Made by a program: the position numbers and the translations under genes. Shown piece after piece: positions 16,471-24,966 of a stretch of DNA of 64,000 nucleotides (within the stretch, counting starts at the first letter, position 1; the number at the start of each line of letters is the position of its first letter). This stretch comes from a virus. A model generated the notes under the pieces. The model worked only from the letters and a program-made list of their open reading frames with translations, made no database searches and was not told the origin of the DNA. The stretch is from positions 35,354 to 99,353 of the IMG/VR virus record IMGVR_UViG_3300035698_027665, one strand, 5' to 3'.

Positions 16471-17353
16471 TTTGCCTTATTACTTCGTCAACCGTTAACT
16501 CTTTCATGCATTTCATGTCGTATGGACATCCTGATCTGTTACCGTCAAAAACCGTTTTTCCGTCAATTTTTTTGAATTGACATGGTTTGCATGGAAGGCT
16601 AAGACCGATAGCATGTGCGTTTGGAGAAATAGGTTTATTTTTAACAATTGACGATGGGCCGAAAATAATATAAGTAGGAACGCCAGTTGCAGCAGCAACA
16701 TGCGATAATCCTCCGTCATTTCCTATGAACATTTTGCAATTAGATATATAAGACGCCATTTCCATTAAACTTCCGGTACGAAAACGAACGTTTTCTGGCC
16801 AACTCCAAGGTTTCTTAATCCATGTAGGATCACCATGAGATTTTATATCTTCTTCTTTTCCAACTATTGTTACTTTTTCAAATCTTTCTGCTAGCGAATC
16901 GTACTTATCCCATCTTTTCATTGCCCAATTTGGTTTCGAACCGGGATAAAGAACAACCGCATTATTCAGATTGTCTTTTTTTGTTGATACATTTATTTCA
17001 GGGTTAGGCAGTAATGGAGTTGGGTATATCCCCATTTGTAATGCTAAATCATAATATACTTCTGTTTCTGGTATATGTTGAGCGTAGTTTATTTGATAAG
17101 AATAATATTTATCTACATTGTATTTTTTATTAGGAGTGAACGGTCCTCTTAATTGTATGTCGTATTTTGTGTCTGGAGCTTTATTTATAAAAACCTCCCC
17201 TACGCAAGACAAATTCAATATTTCTGCAAGATCAGATGAGCTATTACAAAACAATAATAAATCAACGTGATGGCTCTCTGCAACTAGTTTTATAGTTGGT
17301 GTAGCTTGGATGATGTTCCCGATTCCGCCGCCTAATGTAAATAAAATTTTCAT
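16454..17353 (-). CDS. Family 9 glycosyltransferase (heptosyltransferase-like)
   Basis: The 299-residue protein begins MKILFTLGGGIGNIIQATP, the usual GT9 start. It has VLYPGSKPNWAMKRW near 133-147 and FIGNDGGLSHVAAATGVP near 212-229, the nucleotide-sugar binding signature of LPS heptosyltransferases. A Cys cluster (CKPCQ, CPYDMKCM) near the end is also common in the family. With the HldD-like epimerase at 29059 it points to a heptose or similar sugar. A TATAAATA element abuts the start codon. Confidence 0.9.
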   Translation of the reverse strand: MKILFTLGGGIGNIIQATPTIKLVAESHHVDLLLFCNSSSDLAEILNLSCVGEVFINKAPDTKYDIQLRGPFTPNKKYNVDKYYSYQINYAQHIPETEVYYDLALQMGIYPTPLLPNPEINVSTKKDNLNNAVVLYPGSKPNWAMKRWDKYDSLAERFEKVTIVGKEEDIKSHGDPTWIKKPWSWPENVRFRTGSLMEMASYISNCKMFIGNDGGLSHVAAATGVPTYIIFGPSSIVKNKPISPNAHAIGLSLPCKPCQFKKIDGKTVFDGNRSGCPYDMKCMKELTVDEVIRQINALQ

Positions 17354-17390
17354 TTTATTTATAGTAGTAACGACAGGGATAAATAAAATT

Positions 17391-17582
17391 ATGGATTACG
17401 AAGGATCGGGACAGTTAGGCATTACAGGTGGAGCATCGTATTGTTACGATGATTCTAATTCTTCAACTATCAGTGTTGTAACAACATTCGAATCTATTGA
17501 TCTGCATCACGTTCAAGAAAGTATTGCATATAAACTAATTTTGCTTAAAAACAAAGTTAAAACAGGCAGGTGTGTTGTATGA
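17391..17582 (+). CDS. Small hypothetical protein
   Basis: The ATG at 17391 follows an AGGGA site and gives 63 residues; a longer frame from 17310 would overlap the divergent GT9 gene. The protein is Ser/Gly-rich at the start (GSGQLGITGGASYCYDD) and basic at the end. It overlaps the next gene by ATGA. No family was recognised; the Gly/Ser start resembles small virion proteins. Confidence 0.5.
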   Translation: MDYEGSGQLGITGGASYCYDDSNSSTISVVTTFESIDLHHVQESIAYKLILLKNKVKTGRCVV

Positions 17583-17929
17583 ACTTTTCCTACATATCTT
17601 CTGGTGCTTTTTCTTTAGGAGGATGCAGTTCTCCAATTGTGTTAACTCAAAATTTTTATATAAAATTTGCTGTAGGATCAATGGTGTACATAAAAGCAAA
17701 AGCCGAAATTGGAAAATTGGAAAAAATAATAATAAAAAAAGTTAATAGAAACACGTTAAACAATACGCAATATTCAGGAGTATCCCCAACAATTGTTTAT
17801 ATAGATTCTTTAAATGGAGCTTGGCTAGAGAATGAGTTGTGTTGGGAAGCTATGGCATTAAGTTTGAGCATAGATTATTACGAAGAATTAGCACAATATA
17901 ATACGAATTTAGTAATGCAGTGTAAATAG
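17579..17929 (+). CDS. Hypothetical protein, partner of the preceding gene
   Basis: The 116-residue product starts at the ATG that overlaps the previous stop and begins MNFSYISSGAFSLGG. It is predicted to be mostly beta with a helical end. It precedes the subtilase gene by 14 nt, so the three genes 17391-19335 probably form an operon. No function was recognised. Confidence 0.55.
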   Translation: MNFSYISSGAFSLGGCSSPIVLTQNFYIKFAVGSMVYIKAKAEIGKLEKIIIKKVNRNTLNNTQYSGVSPTIVYIDSLNGAWLENELCWEAMALSLSIDYYEELAQYNTNLVMQCK

Positions 17930-17943
17930 AATATAGAGGTTAT

Positions 17944-19335
17944 ATGAAAAAAGAAATAAATCCAGTTGGCAAAGTAGCCGAAAATGAAAAAATAGAATTA
18001 ATAGTGCAAAACTTAAAAGAAGTTTGGGACAATGATTCTAAAATAAGCACAAAAGAAAAAAAAATAAAGGCGACACACTATATGCTTGCCTCTACTGATG
18101 AGTTGATAAAAGAGGCAGAATCATTAGAAGTAGAAGGACAAGATAAAAAAGCTACTGTTCTAAATGCTTTAGACACAATTTATGATTATGTCGCTAAAGG
18201 GCTTGTGCCTTTTTTGATGAAACCTTTTTCTAAAGTTATTAAAAATTTCTTTTTAAATGTCGTGATTTCTTATGCTATTGATTGGTTTGTCGAGAAATAC
18301 AATGTCAATGAATGGGGAGAACCCAATGTTAAAGAAAGCGAAAACGTTATAACTATAGAGAACCCCGATGTCGAGATACAATCTTCGAATAAACCAAAAG
18401 ACTTTTGCAGTTTGTTCCCATTTGAAGTCAAAGAAGTTGTGACATTACAATCAGCAAAACAACAATCTGGTTGGGGTATTAGTGCCTTCGAACTTCCTAA
18501 AGCTTGGGAGTTTTCCGAAGGCGAAGGGGTGACTATAGCAGTTATAGATACGGGATGTGATTTGGATCATCCTGATTTGAAAAATAATTTGTTACCCGGA
18601 AGAAACTTTATAAATGCTAGAAAACAACCTCAAGATGACAATGGTCATGGTACGCATGTTGCAGGTATAATAGCTGCCATAAATAATACCATTGGAATGG
18701 TAGGAGTTGCACCAAAAGCTAAAATAATTCCTATAAAAGTATTAGATAAAGACGGCAATGGGAGCATGTCAAATGTAGCTAAAGCAATTAATTGGGCGGT
18801 AGACAGGAATGTAGACATTATTTCCATGTCTTTAGGTTCTCCAAGACCGCTAAGAAACGTTAGAATAGCCATTAAAGAAGCTGCAAAAAAAGGAATTCCT
18901 GTTTTTTGCGCTGCTGGAAATGCTGGTCGTACAAAAGAAGTTTATTATCCTGCGGCATATCCAGAGACAATAGCAATTGGCAGTATTGATAAAGATTATA
19001 AACGTTCAGATTTTTCTAATACTGGAAAAAATTTGGATTTCATGGCCCCCGGTGGCGATGTATTTTCAACAGTTCCAGATGATTGGTACGCAATCATGTC
19101 AGGAACATCTATGGCTGCACCTTTTGCTGTTGGTGTATCTGCATTGTTGCTTTCATATTCAAAGAACAACAATAATAAATATTCTTTGAAAAATGTAGAC
19201 GATTACAGAAGAATATTGAGAAAATACTGTACTCCTATTAGTGATCCAAAATTTGCAGGCGATCATTTCTTTGAAGGATATGGAATTATTGATCCAAGAA
19301 AAATTAAACAATGGGCCGAAAAAAACATGTTATAA
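17944..19335 (+). CDS. Subtilisin-like serine protease (S8)
   Basis: The 463-residue protein has a helical N-terminal domain of about 170 residues without a signal peptide, then a full subtilase domain. The catalytic residues are Asp202 in VIDTGCDLDH, His235 in NGHGTHVAG and Ser389 in SGTSMAAP, with the oxyanion Asn326 in AAGNAG. Without a secretion signal it would act in the cytoplasm or in the virion, for example in processing structural or host proteins. It ends in a symmetric terminator shared with the convergent McsA-like gene. Confidence 0.93.
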   Translation: MKKEINPVGKVAENEKIELIVQNLKEVWDNDSKISTKEKKIKATHYMLASTDELIKEAESLEVEGQDKKATVLNALDTIYDYVAKGLVPFLMKPFSKVIKNFFLNVVISYAIDWFVEKYNVNEWGEPNVKESENVITIENPDVEIQSSNKPKDFCSLFPFEVKEVVTLQSAKQQSGWGISAFELPKAWEFSEGEGVTIAVIDTGCDLDHPDLKNNLLPGRNFINARKQPQDDNGHGTHVAGIIAAINNTIGMVGVAPKAKIIPIKVLDKDGNGSMSNVAKAINWAVDRNVDIISMSLGSPRPLRNVRIAIKEAAKKGIPVFCAAGNAGRTKEVYYPAAYPETIAIGSIDKDYKRSDFSNTGKNLDFMAPGGDVFSTVPDDWYAIMSGTSMAAPFAVGVSALLLSYSKNNNNKYSLKNVDDYRRILRKYCTPISDPKFAGDHFFEGYGIIDPRKIKQWAEKNML

Positions 19336-19364
19336 AAAAAGTCCGCCATTGGCGGACTTTTTTT
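19334..19364. terminator. Bidirectional terminator (31-nt palindrome)
   Basis: Arms 19334-19348 and 19350-19364 are perfect complements, with a GC-rich core flanked by A and T runs. It can end transcription of both the subtilase gene and the convergent gene at 19363. Confidence 0.9.
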
Positions 19365-19803
19365 ATAAATTATCCATGAAATCTTCAAACACTTTTTTCA
19401 ACTTTTCTTTTATTTCTAGAGCGTCTTCCACAGAAGAATTGTTTAATTGCAACTCTAATTCTTTTTTGTCTTTGTTTATATTTTCTATTTTGCGTATCTT
19501 GTCGTCTATTTCTTTTGCTTTTTCGTATTTTTCTTCATGTAATATTTTTTCAAGCTTGTTTTTCAAAAAACTCAAATATGAATCTATCCCCTTTTCAGCA
19601 AAAGATTTAGGATATTCGTCTTCTCCATTTAAAAAAGAAAATCCATCAATGCTAACTTCATTCATTTTTTCTGTAAGAAAATAATTTTCCGCACATAATT
19701 TGCAACATTTTACGTTTTTTACTACTTCTCCGTTTATGAAATCGTAAATAGGGATGTTTTTGCTTTCACTACATGGTTTGTTTTTTATTGGACAATCACT
19801 CAT
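19363..19803 (-). CDS. McsA-like zinc and UVR-motif protein
   Basis: The 146-residue protein starts with Cys4 and Cys11, then CCKLC at 33-37, a likely zinc site. A later segment LEKILHEEKYEKAKEIDDKIRKIE-like is a recognisable UVR motif (about residues 85-108). Zinc knuckles followed by a UVR motif is the layout of McsA, the activator of the McsB protein-arginine kinase, but no kinase partner is visible. It overlaps the upstream membrane-protein gene by 4 nt. Confidence 0.6.
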   Translation of the reverse strand: MSDCPIKNKPCSESKNIPIYDFINGEVVKNVKCCKLCAENYFLTEKMNEVSIDGFSFLNGEDEYPKSFAEKGIDSYLSFLKNKLEKILHEEKYEKAKEIDDKIRKIENINKDKKELELQLNNSSVEDALEIKEKLKKVFEDFMDNL

Positions 19804-20342
19804 TGCTCCCCTAACATATCTAAATAAGCTTTTAACTCTACTTCATTTAGAATAGTTCCCTTAGCCAGTAATTCCAAATCGTGTTTGAAGTTTTTAATTT
19901 CTATATCCAAAAGTTTTATGTAAGGCACAGAGTTTGGTTCTTTTTCCCATTCTTTCTTGTACCGTTTTAATTTTCTCAATATTGTGAATCCTATCCACAA
20001 ATAAAAATCGTTATCAATTTCCATTTTAAAGTTATCGGCTTTTTCTAGTTCTAAATAAAATTCTTTATCATCAAAATTGTCTATCCAATTTGTGTAGTGT
20101 GTTAAAACTTTTAAATAGTCGTCTTCTGTAGGAACTTTTTCTTCGTCGAAATAAAAGACAGGTGGTTCTATTTCGACTATGGTTGGCGGTTTTACTTCGA
20201 CTATGGGAGAGGGGTCTATTATAATAGGTTTTTCAATAGACTCTGCTTTTTTGTAACTGTAAATAGAAATTATAGTTGTCGCTATAATTAAAAAAGGCAA
20301 TATTAATTTTATTATATTTTTTTTCATTTTGTTAGCAATCAC
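19800..20342 (-). CDS. Membrane-anchored hypothetical protein
   Basis: The product has 180 residues from a GTG overlapping the previous stop (GTGA), or 175 from the ATG at 20327. One N-terminal transmembrane segment (about 10-30) is followed by a Pro-rich periplasmic-type linker (IIDPSPIVEVKPPTIVEIEPP) and a helical domain. It resembles in layout the i-spanin subunits of some phages, but I see no specific motif. It lies between a virion protein gene and the McsA-like gene. Confidence 0.5.
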   Translation of the reverse strand: MIANKMKKNIIKLILPFLIIATTIISIYSYKKAESIEKPIIIDPSPIVEVKPPTIVEIEPPVFYFDEEKVPTEDDYLKVLTHYTNWIDNFDDKEFYLELEKADNFKMEIDNDFYLWIGFTILRKLKRYKKEWEKEPNSVPYIKLLDIEIKNFKHDLELLAKGTILNEVELKAYLDMLGEQ

Positions 20343-21166
20343 AAGAAAGGCGTTCCCGTTATTCTTAATGAAACGCCATCGTTTTCCAATGCGTTTATCC
20401 CTTCACTTGTAACACGTTTAAACCATATAGCTGCTATATCTCCGGGTTTTAAAGTTCCAAAAAGAAGTGGAGAACTCTCACTGGTATCTATAAAAGTTAC
20501 TTCAAAAGGTTCGATATTGTCAGCAGTTAACAAAGAAGCAGAAAGATTTATCGGACCTCCATTTATTGTTTTTGTAATTTCCACACTAGGGGCAGAATTT
20601 AAATTGTTCTCACTTAACTCCAATAATTGATGGTACCTATTGTTAGAATCTCCTTTAAAGGCAATAGTAAAAGTAGTTTTAGGGCCGACTGTCTCCACGG
20701 CGGTTACCTCCACGTCTGAAAGTTCAGAAAGTGAATTTATTGCATTTTTGAAATTCGAAGCCCATGTTGACAAATTAGAATTGTGGTTTACCGTAAATGA
20801 ATTTGTCGTATTACCGATATAATTAAAAACCATGTTGCCGCCTGTAGCAACGCCATCTACAACCACTTTTTGCGTGTCTGTAGCAAAAGTGGTTCCGATT
20901 TGCACACTGCTTCCGTTTTCCACTTGTGTCAAAATAAATATTTTGGTATTGTACAAATAGTCAGATTCACTAATGTTTGAAACATAAATACAACGATAGT
21001 CTATATTTCCTATTAAAGATTCATCAGGTAATACATCATCAAACAAATTGTTGGTTGAACCAACTACAGGCTCTACAGATGGATCGCCGCCTATAGACGC
21101 ATTGGGGGCAGAATTTGTTGTGCCGCCTGAAAGAAACAAGGCTATATCAGATGCGTTTATTGTCAT
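20339..21166 (-). CDS. Virion structural protein (repeat-type beta protein)
   Basis: The 275-residue protein begins with a segment SDIALFLSGGTTNSAPNAS and then GGDPS and DVLPDES, followed by YRCIYVSN. This pattern is familiar from structural proteins of large myoviruses. The rest is a beta-rich domain with many Asn, Ser and Thr. It probably forms part of the tail or a decoration. It overlaps the upstream HTH gene by 4 nt (ATGA) and the downstream membrane-protein gene by 4 nt. Confidence 0.72.
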   Translation of the reverse strand: MTINASDIALFLSGGTTNSAPNASIGGDPSVEPVVGSTNNLFDDVLPDESLIGNIDYRCIYVSNISESDYLYNTKIFILTQVENGSSVQIGTTFATDTQKVVVDGVATGGNMVFNYIGNTTNSFTVNHNSNLSTWASNFKNAINSLSELSDVEVTAVETVGPKTTFTIAFKGDSNNRYHQLLELSENNLNSAPSVEITKTINGGPINLSASLLTADNIEPFEVTFIDTSESSPLLFGTLKPGDIAAIWFKRVTSEGINALENDGVSLRITGTPFL

Positions 21167-21456
21167 TTTTCCTCTTTTTTAAGAATGTATCTTATATTTC
21201 TCGGCGTATACCCTGTTAATTTAGCTACAGAATTCAAATTTAATCCTGAATCCGATAAAATTCTAACATTTTCATGATTTTTAATTTGTCTATTAGGGTT
21301 GACCCCAAAATTTTCTAATGTTCTATAAATTTCCCCTATAGATTTACCAGTTTGTGTTGATATTTCTTTTACACTTACAGCAGGGGATTTCGAATAAAGG
21401 GATACGATATTGTAATCCAAATTTGCATTTTCAACGAATTCTCTAAATTGTGCCAT
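21163..21456 (-). CDS. Tagged small helix-turn-helix protein
   Basis: The 97-residue protein begins MAQFREFVENANLDYN, a variant of the FK-type tag. Two helix-turn-helix-like segments follow: VSVKEISTQTGKSIGEIYRTL (about 28-48) and LNSVAKLTGYTPRNIRYIL (about 75-93). It may be a DNA-binding protein packaged or produced with the adjoining virion protein, whose gene overlaps by 4 nt. Confidence 0.6.
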   Translation of the reverse strand: MAQFREFVENANLDYNIVSLYSKSPAVSVKEISTQTGKSIGEIYRTLENFGVNPNRQIKNHENVRILSDSGLNLNSVAKLTGYTPRNIRYILKKEEK

Positions 21457-21549
21457 ACTTTATTTATTGAAGAAAACCAATATTCTCTTGAAATCAGAAA
21501 TAAGTTTATTAGACTTAACAAATCAGCACTTCGGTGAACACATTACAGG

Positions 21550-22323
21550 ATGATTTTTGTGATAAGAAAAAAGAACATTAATTGGCGAAAACAAACAGGT
21601 TATTTATCTCAAGCTGTTAATTCGGGAATAGAATTTGCATTCGTTTCTGATGACATGCATCAATGTACTCCATTTGTTTATTGCAGGGATTATTTGCAAG
21701 ACGCCATTCAAGGCGTTCTTACAAATAAGAAGAAAACCATTTATGGTTTTAAATTTAACCCTCAAGATGAACACTTGCCTTCTGTTAAAAAAACTCAATT
21801 GATCGTTTGTAATTCAATTGATAAGTCATTCCATAAAAAGATGGCTAATTGTTTGGATTTTTTAAATCAAATTGAAACAAAGTTAAAAATCAAAAAAACA
21901 AAAATGTGTTTGTGCAATACGCCTCCTTTGAAATATAAAGCTGGTGGAGTTATTTTTATAAGCGGGAGCAAACGATGGATAAATAGTCCGCCTATGATTT
22001 CTTTTTACACTTTGCTAATTCGAATTGGGTTCGGATATAATCCTAAAAAACATGGGGATTACAAAAAATTTATAAATGGGATAGTATCCAATAAAATAAA
22101 TCCTTACATGTCCGTCGACCACTCCAGACTAAAAAATGCGTCTGCTGCCATTGATAGAATTTTCAACAACGGGGATCGTTGTATATTTCATAAAGCAATG
22201 GAAGATAATTATTGTGACAAAATAGCATTGTCAGTCATGCATAATTCTTGTGGGATTGTCGGTTTGTCTTTAGGAAATTGCAGAACACAAATGCCTAGAT
22301 GGTATAAAGGAGAAGATAAATGA
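21550..22323 (+). CDS. Hypothetical protein of the amidoligase cluster
   Basis: The 257-residue protein has several Cys (CRDY, MCLCNT, HNSCG, GNCRTQ) and a mixed alpha/beta pattern. No catalytic motif is recognised. It overlaps the amidoligase gene by 4 nt, so it probably acts with it, for example by supplying the substrate or a partner subunit. A weak AGG site precedes the ATG. Confidence 0.55.
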   Translation: MIFVIRKKNINWRKQTGYLSQAVNSGIEFAFVSDDMHQCTPFVYCRDYLQDAIQGVLTNKKKTIYGFKFNPQDEHLPSVKKTQLIVCNSIDKSFHKKMANCLDFLNQIETKLKIKKTKMCLCNTPPLKYKAGGVIFISGSKRWINSPPMISFYTLLIRIGFGYNPKKHGDYKKFINGIVSNKINPYMSVDHSRLKNASAAIDRIFNNGDRCIFHKAMEDNYCDKIALSVMHNSCGIVGLSLGNCRTQMPRWYKGEDK

Positions 22324-23258
22324 AGTTTTCATTTGGCAGTGATCCAGAATTTGTAATAGTAGATGAACATGATAATATTTGTAGTGCTATAGATGTTTTA
22401 AAAGGCTCAAAGGACGAGCCAGTTTTAAATGGCAAAAACAAGTTTTTTTACGACAATGTACTAGCGGAATGTACCATTACCCCTTCTAAAACTAACAAAG
22501 AAGCTGTAGAAAGTTTTCGAAATTCTTTGCTAATATTGTCAGACATGGCGAAACCATACAAAATCAAACCTTTAGCTTCTGCAAAATACAACAAAAAACA
22601 AATGCTTCATCCGATGGCGCAGAAAATAAATTGCGACAAAGAAATCTGTGCATATGAATTGAAAACAATTGAAGTAGATGAAGAAGTATTCAAAAAAAGC
22701 AATTTGAGAACCGCTGGCGGGCATATTCACATAGGTGGAAATATAGACGGTATTGAAATACTTTCTATAGTTAGAATGTTGGATTTGTTTTTGGGTATCC
22801 CTACTCTTTTTCTAGATAAAGACCCCACTAGCAAACCTAGAAAAGAATTTTATGGACAAGCAGGAAGATTCAGAACTCCAGAACATGGTTTGGAATATCG
22901 ATCTTTAAGCAACTACTGGACTGCATCTCCTGAATTGGTTTCTTTGATATTTGACATATCTAAATTCACATATGAATATGTTAAAAGTAAAAAGCACGAA
23001 AAATTCTGGTTTATAGATTTAGAAAAACTAGAAGACGAAAACGTATGGGCAGAAGAAGATTTTAATATAGCGGACTATCACATTTGTACTGGATATGATG
23101 CAAAATTATTAATAAAAACTATTGGCAATGCCGATAAAAGTGCGGCTGCTATTTTTATGAAAATGGTAGAATCTGAATTGCCAGATTCTATTTTTAGTAA
23201 AATCAAAAAGCTTTCTAATAAAAGAAAACCTTTTGATCTCTACAAATCTTGGTTTTAA
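22320..23258 (+). CDS. Phage COOH-NH2 ligase (amidoligase) type protein
   Basis: The 312-residue protein begins MKFSFGSDPEFVIVD, then has LAECTITPS, GGHIHIGGN near residues 138-146, and EYRSLSNYW near 197-205. These are the hallmarks of the glutamine-synthetase-fold amidoligases of phages (COOH-NH2 ligase family). Such enzymes join a carboxylate and an amine using ATP; known members make peptide tags or unusual metabolites. The neighbours 21550 and 23268 likely take part. The substrate is unknown. Confidence 0.88.
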   Translation: MKFSFGSDPEFVIVDEHDNICSAIDVLKGSKDEPVLNGKNKFFYDNVLAECTITPSKTNKEAVESFRNSLLILSDMAKPYKIKPLASAKYNKKQMLHPMAQKINCDKEICAYELKTIEVDEEVFKKSNLRTAGGHIHIGGNIDGIEILSIVRMLDLFLGIPTLFLDKDPTSKPRKEFYGQAGRFRTPEHGLEYRSLSNYWTASPELVSLIFDISKFTYEYVKSKKHEKFWFIDLEKLEDENVWAEEDFNIADYHICTGYDAKLLIKTIGNADKSAAAIFMKMVESELPDSIFSKIKKLSNKRKPFDLYKSWF

Positions 23259-23267
23259 AGGACGAAA

Positions 23268-24023
23268 ATGAAAAAGATAAATAACGAATGGTCTATTTTT
23301 AGAGATGAAAATTCTGAAAATGTGGATTCTTGCGTTCTGGCTTTGCCGGGACGTTTTCAGTCAGGCAATGATTTTGCTTTAAGGCATTATGAATTAGGAA
23401 ATTTCAAAGATACTGTCGTCATAGGGATAACGCCAGAACATCTTGAGTGGTATCCTATGCCCAATGGTGCTTATGATCAGAGTAACGCCATAGACGGAAT
23501 CCCCTGCGCAGTAGACACAATTGTCAATGTGATGCATAAGATAGAGCAATACTATGGGGTTCCATCTGAAAGGATCATACTTTCGGGATACTCGGCGGGT
23601 GCTGTAATGGCTATTCAAACACTGGCATTACATAAAAAAGTTGCAGGAGTTGTCAGTTATTCGGGGGCTATATTAGACCCCGACAACCTGCCTTTAAGCG
23701 AAACTGATTCTCCGCTTCTTCTGCTTCACAATGAAGATGATGTTGTCTTTTCTTGGGAAGAAAGATTTCTCCCAATGGAAAAATCTTTGTTAAACAAAGG
23801 GTATAATCTTTTTACGAGAACGTTTGATGAAGGCAATCATCAATTGTGTTTCGACGATTACCTTATAGGAAACGCTTTCGCTTCTTATATATTAGGAAAA
23901 TATGATGAAAAAGAATATTTTTCGCCATATTTCAACTTCGATACGAGGTTGCTTAGATTGGTTGTAAAGAATTTAATAACAGAGTTGGAATCTAATTTGG
24001 GATCGCCTTCAATTGTCTATTAA
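23268..24023 (+). CDS. Alpha/beta hydrolase (carboxylesterase-like)
   Basis: The 251-residue product has the nucleophile elbow GYSAGA (Ser near residue 108), an acid in HNEDDVV and a histidine in EGNHQL, a complete catalytic triad in the usual order. LPGRFQSGNDF near 26-36 fits the oxyanion loop of phospholipase/carboxylesterase types. It follows the amidoligase gene by 9 nt and may remove or transfer an ester or amide group. Its 3' end overlaps the convergent primase gene by 32 nt. Confidence 0.8.
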   Translation: MKKINNEWSIFRDENSENVDSCVLALPGRFQSGNDFALRHYELGNFKDTVVIGITPEHLEWYPMPNGAYDQSNAIDGIPCAVDTIVNVMHKIEQYYGVPSERIILSGYSAGAVMAIQTLALHKKVAGVVSYSGAILDPDNLPLSETDSPLLLLHNEDDVVFSWEERFLPMEKSLLNKGYNLFTRTFDEGNHQLCFDDYLIGNAFASYILGKYDEKEYFSPYFNFDTRLLRLVVKNLITELESNLGSPSIVY

Positions 24024-24774
24024 TAGTTTTTCTCAAATGTGATATATCGTATTCTCTGCATTTTCCACAAGCCCATTCCCTTCCTATTGATGAAAATGCT
24101 TTTATTTCTGATATGTGATATCTTTTTTTGTAAAAATGAATATGATTGCAAACCGGGCATATGGTTTTAACATTACCCGGTTTGCAATCATAATTCCATT
24201 TATATCGTTTAGATTCTAGTTGTTCAAAAGCATCAACAGAAGATTTGTGATTAACAGAAAAAATCTTTTTCGAATCTCTATTTTTCTTTTTCTTTGTTTT
24301 TGAATTCAATTTATTAAACAAAGAAATTAAGCTATCAGGAAGCGGAGGGATTACAAAACTATTATTGTTAATCCATTCATATTTAACGTGCTTTTCGTGC
24401 ATGCTTGGCGGCATAACAGAAATGTGTCTATTTGCTCTGAATTCAATATTGTCACAGCTAACCCTTGTCAGGTTTTCAAATGGGTTAAGAAACAAATGAT
24501 GCTTGGATTTAAAGCTTAAATAGACAGGATGTGCATATCCATTTACCGCTTCATCTATTATTGCATTAGCGTTTGCATCATCCCCTTCTACATCAATTAT
24601 AGTTCCTAATAATATAGCAATATTGAATTGTTTATATCTTTTCATTTCACTTATAACAAATTCTTTATTCCAATTTTTCCAAGGAACTAAAGGCGATTTA
24701 GTACCCCAAGCAGTTGGGACAACTTGAAACCCCATTTCTAAATATTTTTTCGCCCAATCATGATTGTTAAACAT
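23992..24774 (-). CDS. PrimPol-type DNA primase/polymerase with zinc finger
   Basis: The 260-residue protein begins DWAKKYLEMGFQVVPT and has SPLVPWKNW, an acidic IIDVEGDD, HHLFLNP and FRANRHISVMPPS, the order of the bifunctional primase-polymerase (PrimPol N-terminal) domain. A C-terminal zinc site follows: CPVC near residue 209 and CGKC near 240. It probably makes primers for phage DNA replication. No helicase domain is fused; the helicase would be elsewhere. It shares one base with the small upstream gene. Confidence 0.82.
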   Translation of the reverse strand: MFNNHDWAKKYLEMGFQVVPTAWGTKSPLVPWKNWNKEFVISEMKRYKQFNIAILLGTIIDVEGDDANANAIIDEAVNGYAHPVYLSFKSKHHLFLNPFENLTRVSCDNIEFRANRHISVMPPSMHEKHVKYEWINNNSFVIPPLPDSLISLFNKLNSKTKKKKNRDSKKIFSVNHKSSVDAFEQLESKRYKWNYDCKPGNVKTICPVCNHIHFYKKRYHISEIKAFSSIGREWACGKCREYDISHLRKTINRQLKAIPN

Positions 24775-24917
24775 TAGTTTTTGCTTTTAATAGCTGCAAG
24801 TACTTCTTCTTCTTTTAAATCTCTAGGATGCTTGTTTTGCTTTTGTGCATATGAAACTATTTTAAGGAGAATTTTTTCTTCTTTTTTAGATGTCCAAAAG
24901 AAATTGTCAGTTGTCAT
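24774..24917 (-). CDS. 47-residue basic protein upstream of the primase gene
   Basis: The frame starts at an ATG with a strong AAAAGGA site and encodes a helical, lysine-rich peptide beginning MTTDNFFWTSKKEEK. Its stop TAA overlaps the primase ATG by one base (TAATG), so it leads the primase operon. No family was recognised. Confidence 0.6.
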   Translation of the reverse strand: MTTDNFFWTSKKEEKILLKIVSYAQKQNKHPRDLKEEEVLAAIKSKN

Positions 24918-24966
24918 AATAAAAATCCTTTTATTGTTGGTGTTAGACAGCTAGAATATAGCGGAG

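Noticed and set aside
17356-17363. TATAAATA as a canonical late promoter for the GT9 gene
   Set aside because: It lies 2 bases before the start codon, so a T4-type start would fall inside the gene; likewise for the copy overlapping the ATG at 36428. They are discussed only as a pattern.
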